Source: Comamonadaceae bacterium (GTDB taxonomy: Bacteria; Pseudomonadota; Gammaproteobacteria; Burkholderiales; Burkholderiaceae_C). From it: 11,964 nt of DNA. Position 1 is the stretch's first letter. Each line of letters opens with the position of its first letter. The notes below the pieces were generated by a model that saw only the letters and a list, made by a program, of their open reading frames with translations, had not been told where the DNA came from and ran no database searches. Both the position numbers and the translations under genes were made by a program. Positions 6,560 to 11,964 of the stretch are shown here, piece after piece. The stretch covers positions 1-11,964 of the forward strand of contig CANCCF010000118.1 in NCBI GenBank assembly GCA_947374485.1. Reading direction: 5' to 3'.

Positions 6560-7225
6560 TCAGGCCGCCTCCGCCTGCGGTTGCAGCGCATGCAGCGAAG
6601 CCAGCAGATCGGCAAAGCGCTCGCCCTGCACCACCACATGGTTGCGCAGGGCAGTGGCCGCGCCTTCGGTGTCGCCGTCGGTGATAGCCTGCACCACGCT
6701 TTGGTGTTCCTTGAAGGACACGCCCATGCGGTTGCGCACGCGCAGCTGCAGGCGCCGGTAGGGGCGCAGGCGGCGCTGCAGCTGGTGCGCCTGCTCGATC
6801 AGAAAGACGTTGTGGCTGCCGGCGTAAATGGCCGAATGGAAATCTTCGTTGCAATAGAAATAGGCGTCGGAGTCGTCACGGGCGCGGGCGGCTTCGCAGG
6901 CCTCGTGCGCCACCAGCAGCGCTTTGCGCTCGGCATCGGTCATGCGGCGCGCGGCCAGCCGGGCGCACATAGCCTCCAACTCGGCCATGACTTCAAACAT
7001 CTCGCTCAGGCGCGTCGGGCCAATGCTGGTGACCACGGCGCCGCGGCGCGGGCGGATCTCGATCAGGCCTTCGGCAGCCAGCTGGATCAGGGCCTCGCGC
7101 ACAGGGGTGCGGGAGACGCCGTGCTGCTCCACCAGCGTGGCTTCGTCCAACGCGCTGCCAGGGGGCAGGGCGCCGGTGGCGATCTGCTCTTCAATTTTTT
7201 CACGCAGTTGGTCGGAAATTTTCAT
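6560..7225 (-). CDS. GntR-family (FadR subfamily, FCD domain) transcriptional regulator, probable regulator of the malonate genes
   Basis: This 221-aa DNA-binding protein has an N-terminal winged helix-turn-helix (about residues 4-70, including DEATLVEQHGVSRTPVREAL and the RPRRGAVV wing). An all-helical FCD ligand domain follows at about 80-210. Candidate metal or ligand residues are His130 (NEDFH), His174 (EHQSVV) and His196 (RNH). The position that is often Asp, four residues before the first His, is Asn126. The start is set at 7225 (MKISDQ), because GntR proteins begin just before this helix; the 28 codons upstream in frame are AT-rich and unlike coding sequence. It is transcribed away from the TRAP/mdcA operon, the usual arrangement for a local regulator. 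GntR-type regulators of malonate genes are known (MdcY in Acinetobacter, MatR in rhizobia), so malonate or malonyl-CoA is a likely ligand by inference. A symbol is withheld because orthology was not tested. Confidence 0.9.
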   Translation of the reverse strand: MKISDQLREKIEEQIATGALPPGSALDEATLVEQHGVSRTPVREALIQLAAEGLIEIRPRRGAVVTSIGPTRLSEMFEVMAELEAMCARLAARRMTDAERKALLVAHEACEAARARDDSDAYFYCNEDFHSAIYAGSHNVFLIEQAHQLQRRLRPYRRLQLRVRNRMGVSFKEHQSVVQAITDGDTEGAATALRNHVVVQGERFADLLASLHALQPQAEAA

Positions 7226-7317
7226 GGCGCCATTGTCCCACTTCCGGCTTTTAATAAATGCGTGTTTGCCATCAGGGTATTCACCAATAACAACAAAAAA
7301 TACAAACAACTACATTA

Positions 7318-7327
7318 ATGTATACAC
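7318..7327. promoter_or_regulatory. Candidate GntR operator, TGTATACA palindrome
   Basis: The 138-bp divergent region between the regulator and dctP contains a perfect 8-bp palindrome, TGTATACA at 7319-7326. It is 37 bp before the dctP start and 93 bp before the regulator start. FadR-subfamily GntR proteins bind short palindromes with a GT(N)AC core. From memory, the Acinetobacter malonate repressor MdcY binds ATTGTATACAAT, which shares this 8-bp centre and matches 9 of 12 positions here. Binding is inferred. The rest of the region is AT-rich (7250-7320), but I could not place a convincing sigma-70 -35/-10 pair on either strand. Confidence 0.55.
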
Positions 7328-7350
7328 AGGTTGGACATCGATCAATTACA

Positions 7351-7355
7351 AGGAG
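7351..7355 (+). promoter_or_regulatory. Ribosome binding site of dctP
   Basis: AGGAG lies 8 nt before the ATG at 7364. It selects MQRRN as the N-terminus, which also begins a proper signal peptide. An in-frame TTG at 7331 would add 11 residues before the signal peptide and has no such site. Confidence 0.85.
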
Positions 7356-7363
7356 ACAACACC

Positions 7364-8389
7364 ATGCAGCGCAGAAACCTACTTCAATCCCTCGGCGGCC
7401 TGACCCTGGGCTCGCTTCCTTTTGTGGGCGCCACCAGCGCCTTCGCCCAGAGCGCCACACTCAAGATTTCGCACCAGTTCCCCGGCGGCACCTTGAAGGA
7501 AGGCGACTTCCGCGACCGCCTGGTGCGCCAGTTTGCGGCTGATGTGGAAAAGCGCACCAAGGGCGCCTTGAAATTCGAAATTTATCCCGGCTCGTCGTTG
7601 ATGAAGACCAACGCCCAGTTCTCCTCCATGCGCAAGGGCGCGCTGGACATGGCCCTCATCCCCTTGTCCTACGCCGGCGGAGAAATCCCCGAGGTCAACA
7701 TCGGCCTGATGCCCGGCCTGGTGGTGTCCTATGAGCAGGCCTACAGCTGGAAGAGCAAGCCCGTGGGCGCCGAGTTGGACCGTGTGCTGCAGGCCAAGGG
7801 CATTCAACTCATCAGCTGGATCTGGCAGGCCGGTGGCGTGGCTTCGCGCGGCAAACCGATCATCGACCCGGAAGACGCCAAGGGCATGAAGGTGCGCGGC
7901 GGATCACGCGAGGTGGACATGATCCTCAAGGAAGCCGGTGCCGCCGTGGTCAGCCTGCCCAGCAACGAAATCTATGCCGCCATGCAGACCGGCGCGATGG
8001 ACGCGGCCATGACATCCAGCACGTCCTTCATCTCCTTCCGCCTGGAAGAAGTGGCCAAGTCGCTCACCACCGGGCGCACCGGCGCCTACTGGTTCATGTT
8101 CGAGCCGCTGATGATGTCCAAGCAGATCTTTGATGCCCTGCCGAAAGACCAGCGCGACGCCATCATGGCCGTGGGCGCGGACATGGAAAAGTTCGCCCTG
8201 GACGCCGCCAAGAAGGATGACGTCGAAGTCGCCAAGGTGTACGAAAAAGCCGGTGCCAAGGTGGTCGACCTGTCCGCTGCCTCCATCAAGAAGTGGCAGG
8301 CCATTGCCCGCCAGACCGCCTGGAAAGACTACGCCGCCAAGAATGAAGGCAGCGCCAAGCTGCTGGCCCTGGCGGAACAAACCCTGTGA
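7364..8389 (+). CDS. dctP: TRAP transporter periplasmic substrate-binding protein (DctP family), probably for malonate
   Basis: This is the 341-aa periplasmic receptor of a tripartite ATP-independent transporter. It would capture an organic acid and pass it to the DctQ-DctM permease. The signal peptide is residues about 1-28, with a likely cut after AFA. Its Arg-Arg pair in MQRRNLLQSL followed by a weakly hydrophobic stretch resembles a Tat signal. The mature part starts ATLKISHQFPGGT. Family features include KGMKVRGG, whose Arg178 corresponds to the conserved carboxylate-binding Arg of DctP proteins, and SNEIYAAMQTGAMDAAMTS. It heads the operon, and its TGA overlaps the GTG of dctQ. A malonate or related dicarboxylate substrate is inferred from downstream mdcA; a rhizobial malonate TRAP system (MatPQM) is a known precedent. 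The binding pocket alone does not prove it. Confidence 0.92.
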   Translation: MQRRNLLQSLGGLTLGSLPFVGATSAFAQSATLKISHQFPGGTLKEGDFRDRLVRQFAADVEKRTKGALKFEIYPGSSLMKTNAQFSSMRKGALDMALIPLSYAGGEIPEVNIGLMPGLVVSYEQAYSWKSKPVGAELDRVLQAKGIQLISWIWQAGGVASRGKPIIDPEDAKGMKVRGGSREVDMILKEAGAAVVSLPSNEIYAAMQTGAMDAAMTSSTSFISFRLEEVAKSLTTGRTGAYWFMFEPLMMSKQIFDALPKDQRDAIMAVGADMEKFALDAAKKDDVEVAKVYEKAGAKVVDLSAASIKKWQAIARQTAWKDYAAKNEGSAKLLALAEQTL

Positions 8390-8955
8390 GCCACGGCTTT
8401 GAGCTGGAGCCTTCATTGGCTCCGGGGTCGCTGCGGCCCAAAAATGCAGCTGTGTCCGCACTGGCCACTGGCCTGAACCTGCTCAACGCCCTGGTGCTGC
8501 GCCTTTCCATGCTGGCGCTGGTGCTGGCGGCCAGCGTGCTGACCTGGTCGGTTGTCACACGCTACTTTCTGAAAAGCGCCACCGACTGGCAGGACGAGGT
8601 CGCCGTGTTCCTGCTGGTGGGAGCCACCTTCATGACCACCGCGCACGTGCAGTCCCTGCGCGGCCACGTGGGCATCGAGGCCTTCGCCAATTTGTTGCCG
8701 CCCCTGGTAAACCGCTTGCGCCTGTTTCTGGTGGACATCATCTCCACGCTGTTCTGCACCTTCTTTTCCTGGAAGTCCTGGGCGCTGTTTCACGAAGCCT
8801 GGAGCGAGGGACAAACGACGTCCAGCAGCTTTGCACCCCCTTTGTGGATTCCCTATTCGCTGATGGCCGTGGGCATGAGCATTCTGACTCTGCAGCTCCT
8901 GCTGCAAACCCTGGTGCACCTCACCGGCGGTGAAGTTTCGAAAGCAAACAAATGA
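8386..8955 (+). CDS. dctQ: TRAP transporter small permease subunit (DctQ family)
   Basis: This 189-aa inner-membrane protein should have four membrane helices (about 36-60, 65-87, 105-128 and 145-170). It is the small subunit that pairs with DctM in a Na+-driven TRAP importer. The DctQ-type pattern is visible in ATDWQDEVAVFLLVGATFM followed by AHVQSLRGHVGIE: an acidic residue after the Trp, and the His-containing loop after helix 2. The start codon is GTG at 8386, chosen because it overlaps the dctP stop as GTGA and gives a cytoplasmic leader of about 30 residues before the first helix. An internal Met near residue 40 would remove most of helix 1. The ATG of dctM overlaps its stop, so the subunits are probably made in coupled fashion. 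Confidence 0.88.
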   Translation: MSHGFELEPSLAPGSLRPKNAAVSALATGLNLLNALVLRLSMLALVLAASVLTWSVVTRYFLKSATDWQDEVAVFLLVGATFMTTAHVQSLRGHVGIEAFANLLPPLVNRLRLFLVDIISTLFCTFFSWKSWALFHEAWSEGQTTSSSFAPPLWIPYSLMAVGMSILTLQLLLQTLVHLTGGEVSKANK

Positions 8956-10301
8956 GCGAACTCGGCATCGGCCTGTCCTACGGTGCGGCCACTTTGTTGG
9001 TGATGTTTTCCGGCATGCCCATCGCCTTTGCGCTGGGCACGGTGGCAGCGGCCTTCATGTATTTCTTCATGCCCGCCAGTTCGCTGGATACGGTGGCGCA
9101 AAACGTCTACGAAGAAATGGCGTCTATTACCCTGCTGGCCATTCCTTTGTTCATCCTGAAGGGCGCAGCCATTGGCCGCTCGCGTGCCGGCAAGGATTTG
9201 TATTCCGCCATCCACGCCTGGCTGCACAAGGTGCCCGGTGGCCTGGGCATTGCCAATGTGTTTGCCTGCGCGCTGTTTGCTGCCATGGCCGGTTCCTCTC
9301 CCGCCACCTGCTCGGCCATCGGCTCGGCCGGTATCCCCGAAATGCGGCGCCGCGGCTACTCGCCCGGCTTTGCTGCCGGCATCATCGCCGCCGGTGGCAC
9401 GCTGGGTATTTTGTTGCCGCCGTCCGTCGTGATGATTCTGTATGCCGTGGCGGCAGAGCAGTCGCTGGGCCGTTTGTTTCTGGCGGGCATTGGCCCGGGG
9501 ATTTTGATGGTCAGCCTGTTTGCCGGTTACGCCGTCATGAAGGCGCGCCAGGAATACAAGGCCGCGCTGGTGATTTACGAGAACGGTGGCCCCAAGTCGG
9601 CCTATCTGGAAAAAGAGCATTTCACGCTGGCGCAAAAAGTGGAAATGCTGCCGCGCGTGCTGCCGTTTTTGATCCTGCTCTTGGGCGTGATGGTGGCCTT
9701 GTATGGCGGCCTGGCCACGCCTTCTGAAACGGCGGGACTCGGCGGCCTGCTGGCCCTCGGTTTGGTGGCGGTGGTGTATGGCCTGTGGCGCCCGAAAGAC
9801 CTGGCCCCCATCCTGGGCGCCACGCTCAAGGAATCCACCATGCTGATGCTGATCATTGGCATGTCGCTGCTCTACAGCTATGTGATGAGCCACTTGCACA
9901 TCAGCCAGGGCGCTGCCCAATGGATTGTCGGTATGCAACTCTCCAAGTGGGTGTTGCTGGCGGTGGTGCTGTTCATGGTGATCGTGCTGGGCTTTTTCCT
10001 GCCACCGGTGTCCATCATCCTGATGACCGCGCCCATCATCCTGCCGCCCCTCAAGGCGGCCGGGTTTGACCTGATCTGGTTCGGTGTGGTGATGACCATC
10101 GTGATGGAGATGGGCCTGATCCACCCGCCTGTGGGCCTGAATATTTTTGTCATCAAGAACGTGGCGCCGGATATCCCTTTGAAGGACGTCATTTGGGGTG
10201 TGATGCCCTTTGTCGGCCTCATGTTCCTCGCCGTTTTTCTATTGTGCGCTTTCCCCGGTATCGCCACCGGATTGCCAAACATGGTGATGGGGGTCAAGTG
10301 A
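8952..10301 (+). CDS. dctM: TRAP transporter large permease subunit (DctM family)
   Basis: This 449-aa inner-membrane protein of the IT superfamily is the substrate- and cation-translocating subunit of the TRAP importer. Multiple hydrophobic helices run throughout, about 11-12 as expected for the family. The characteristic re-entrant region appears as MAGSSPATCSAIGSAGIPEM (112-131), and its second-half counterpart includes LGFFLPPVSIILMTAPIILPP and GLIHPPVGLNIFVI. Length is normal (DctM about 425-450 aa). The start is an ATG overlapping the dctQ stop (ATGA). The stop overlaps the GTG of mdcA (GTGA), so transporter and enzyme genes are one transcription and translation unit. That overlap is the strongest sequence argument that the imported acid feeds MdcA. 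Confidence 0.94.
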   Translation: MSELGIGLSYGAATLLVMFSGMPIAFALGTVAAAFMYFFMPASSLDTVAQNVYEEMASITLLAIPLFILKGAAIGRSRAGKDLYSAIHAWLHKVPGGLGIANVFACALFAAMAGSSPATCSAIGSAGIPEMRRRGYSPGFAAGIIAAGGTLGILLPPSVVMILYAVAAEQSLGRLFLAGIGPGILMVSLFAGYAVMKARQEYKAALVIYENGGPKSAYLEKEHFTLAQKVEMLPRVLPFLILLLGVMVALYGGLATPSETAGLGGLLALGLVAVVYGLWRPKDLAPILGATLKESTMLMLIIGMSLLYSYVMSHLHISQGAAQWIVGMQLSKWVLLAVVLFMVIVLGFFLPPVSIILMTAPIILPPLKAAGFDLIWFGVVMTIVMEMGLIHPPVGLNIFVIKNVAPDIPLKDVIWGVMPFVGLMFLAVFLLCAFPGIATGLPNMVMGVK

Positions 10302-11964
10302 ACGCCCCCGACCCCGTCTGGAACCGCGAAGCGCAGGGCCGTGCCCGCCGCCTGGCCCGCGCCGCCTCCGCACTGGGAACAGCCTTGCGCGGCAAGCAGG
10401 TGGCCGCTGACGACACGGTCGCGCTGCTCACAGCCGTCATGGAGTGCGGCGACCGCGTCTGCCTGGAAGGCAACAACCAGAAGCAGGCCGACTTCCTCGC
10501 ACGGGCTCTCACGCAACTCGACCCGGCCCAGGTGCACGACCTGCACATGGTGCAGTCGGTGCTGGCCTTGCCCGAGCACCTGGACCTGTTCGAGAACGGC
10601 ATCGCCAGCAAGCTGGACTTTTCCTTCTCCGGCCCGCAAAGCGCGCGCTTGGCCAGGATGGTTTCTGCCGGAAGCATCCAGATCGGTGCCATCCACACCT
10701 ACCTGGAATTGTTTGCGCGCTACTTTGTGGACCTGACGCCGCGCATCTCGCTGGTCTGCGCGCAGGCAGCGGACGCAGAGGGCAATCTGTTCACCGGCGC
10801 CAACACAGAAGACACCCCGGCCATCGTGGAGGCCACGGCCTTCAAGGGCGGCATCGTCATCGCCCAGGTGAACGAGATGCTGGACACCCTGCCGCGCGTC
10901 GACATCCCTGGCGACTGGGTGAACTTTGTCATCCTGGCACCCAAGCCGAATGTGATCGAGCCGCTGTTCACGCGTGATCCGGCGCAGATCTCCGAGATCC
11001 AGGTGCTGATGGCCATGATGGCCATCAAGGGCCTGTATGCCGAATACGGCGTGCAGCGCCTGAACCACGGCATTGGTTTTGACACCGCGGCGATTGAATT
11101 GCTGCTGCCCACATATGCCGAGTCGCTGGGCCTGAAGGGAAAAATTTGCCAGCACTGGGCCCTGAACCCGCACCCGGCGCTGATCCCGGCCATCGAGGCC
11201 GGTTGGGTGCAGTCCATCCACTCCTTTGGCTCCGAACTGGGCATGGAGAACTATGTGCGCGCGCGCCCCGACGTGTTCTTCACCGGCGCCGATGGCAGCC
11301 TGCGCAGCAACCGCGCGCTGTGCCAGGCCGCAGGCCACTATGCCTGCGACATGTTCATCGGCAGCACGCTGCAAATTGACCTGAATGGCCACAGCTCCAC
11401 GGCAACTGCCGGGCGCATTGCCGGCTTTGGTGGCGCGCCCAATATGGGGGCCGATGCGCGCGGACGGCGCCACGCCTCACCCGCGTGGTTGAAGGCTGGC
11501 GCCGAGGCACGCCAGGGGCGCGGGGGTGTGCACGCCATGCCGCGCGGCCAAAAACTGGTGGTGCAAATCGTCGAGACCTTCCGCGAGCACATGCAGCCCG
11601 CCTTTGTGGAAACGCTGGATGCCTGGAAGCTGGCCGAGCAGGCCCACATGGAGATTCCGCCGGTGATGATTTATGGCGACGACGTGACGCACATCCTGAC
11701 CGAGGAGGGCATTGCCAATCTGCTCTTGTGCCGCAGCGACGAAGAGCGCGAGCAGGCCATTCGTGGCGTGGCCGGCTACACACCCGTAGGGCTTGCGCGC
11801 GACAAGGCCATGGTGGAAAACCTGCGCGACCGCGGCGTGATTCAACGCGCCGAAGACATCGGCGTCGACAAGCGGGATGCCAAACGTAGCCTGCTGGCCG
11901 CACGCACCATGCGCGACTTGGTGCGCGCGTCGGGCGGGCTGTATGACCCGCCCAAGCGCTTTCG
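10298..11964 (+). CDS. mdcA: Malonate decarboxylase alpha subunit MdcA (acetyl-S-ACP:malonate ACP transferase), 3' end cut by window
   Basis: MdcA swaps acetyl for malonyl on the acyl-carrier subunit MdcC. MdcD-MdcE then decarboxylate the malonyl thioester and regenerate acetyl-ACP; net, malonate becomes acetate and CO2. The frame is open from the GTG at 10298 to the window end, 555 codons without a stop. Family blocks recognised from memory include LEGNNQKQADFLARAL, FSGPQSARLARM, IGAIHTYLELFARYFVDL, GANTEDTPAIVEA, VDIPGDWVNF, LNHGIGFDTAAIELLLPTY, NPHPALIPAIE, AGFGGAPNMG, RGRRHASPAWL and MIYGDDVTHILTEEGIA. The last residues, GGLYDPPKRF, resemble the usual MdcA end, so only a few codons are probably missing. 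The GTG start is supported by the GTGA overlap with dctM and the typical N-terminus NAPDPVWN. The remaining mdc genes (carrier, D, E, maturation) should lie to the right. No frameshift is seen. Confidence 0.95.
   Translation, partial: MNAPDPVWNREAQGRARRLARAASALGTALRGKQVAADDTVALLTAVMECGDRVCLEGNNQKQADFLARALTQLDPAQVHDLHMVQSVLALPEHLDLFENGIASKLDFSFSGPQSARLARMVSAGSIQIGAIHTYLELFARYFVDLTPRISLVCAQAADAEGNLFTGANTEDTPAIVEATAFKGGIVIAQVNEMLDTLPRVDIPGDWVNFVILAPKPNVIEPLFTRDPAQISEIQVLMAMMAIKGLYAEYGVQRLNHGIGFDTAAIELLLPTYAESLGLKGKICQHWALNPHPALIPAIEAGWVQSIHSFGSELGMENYVRARPDVFFTGADGSLRSNRALCQAAGHYACDMFIGSTLQIDLNGHSSTATAGRIAGFGGAPNMGADARGRRHASPAWLKAGAEARQGRGGVHAMPRGQKLVVQIVETFREHMQPAFVETLDAWKLAEQAHMEIPPVMIYGDDVTHILTEEGIANLLLCRSDEEREQAIRGVAGYTPVGLARDKAMVENLRDRGVIQRAEDIGVDKRDAKRSLLAARTMRDLVRASGGLYDPPKRF

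Noticed and set aside
7226..7309. N-terminal extension of the GntR regulator (28 residues)
   Set aside because: The segment is AT-rich intergenic DNA, and GntR proteins begin directly before the first helix of the winged helix domain, as MKISDQ does at 7225.
7226..7363. Sigma-70 promoters in the divergent regulator/dctP region
   Set aside because: AT-rich hexamers exist (for example TTGTTT and TATTAA on the minus strand, TTGCCA on the plus strand), but none is paired at 16-18 bp with a good partner.
8853..10124. 423-codon open frame on the minus strand, opposite dctM
   Set aside because: It is rich in His, Gln, Gly and Arg and has no motif. It mirrors the membrane-helix codons of dctM, which is unambiguous.
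9878..11473. 531-codon open frame on the minus strand, opposite the end of dctM and most of mdcA
   Set aside because: There is no domain signature, and the plus-strand frame carries long MdcA family blocks. This is an antisense shadow.

Overview
The window is GC-rich, almost fully coding DNA from a bacterium, most likely a betaproteobacterium of the Comamonadaceae type (Rhodoferax, Hydrogenophaga, Acidovorax or a relative). That placement is an inference from three things: the base composition, a type IV pilus ATPase of PilU type, and a TRAP importer joined to a malonate decarboxylase operon. No sequence search was possible.

Layout, left to right. (1) 5-1279, plus strand: pilU, a pilus-retraction ATPase with an unusual charged helical tail. 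It converges on and overlaps the next gene by 4 nt. (2) 1276-5145, minus strand: a tight three-gene operon. In transcription order it encodes a CDP-alcohol phosphatidyltransferase, a fused TVP38/TMEM64 membrane domain plus MerA/Lpd-like flavoprotein disulfide reductase, and a second, divergent FAD/NAD(P) oxidoreductase of the kind linked to SelD. The first junction is ATGA; at the second the genes overlap by 20 nt. (3) 5213-6451, minus strand: a lone AAA_14/DUF4143 ATPase. Its upstream region (6452-6559) holds a 33-nt imperfect inverted repeat and a pair of 10-bp direct repeats. (4) 6560-7225, minus strand: a GntR/FCD regulator, divergent from (5) 7364-11964, plus strand: dctP, dctQ, dctM and mdcA. 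These four are joined by GTGA/ATGA/GTGA stop-start overlaps. mdcA runs off the right edge probably only a few codons before its end.

The right half reads as a malonate-uptake and malonate-degradation unit. A periplasmic binding protein and a two-part TRAP permease would import the acid. MdcA, with further Mdc subunits expected beyond the window, would load it on an acyl-carrier subunit for decarboxylation to acetyl units. The divergent GntR regulator and a TGTATACA palindrome 38 bp before dctP form a plausible ligand-responsive switch.

The less understood part is the minus-strand operon at 1276-5145. It couples a phospholipid head-group enzyme to two redox flavoproteins, one of them fused to a membrane domain. 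It is the best candidate here for an uncharacterised system. No tRNA, rRNA, CRISPR array, insertion sequence or clear rho-independent terminator was seen. No gene-free stretch exceeds 140 bp.
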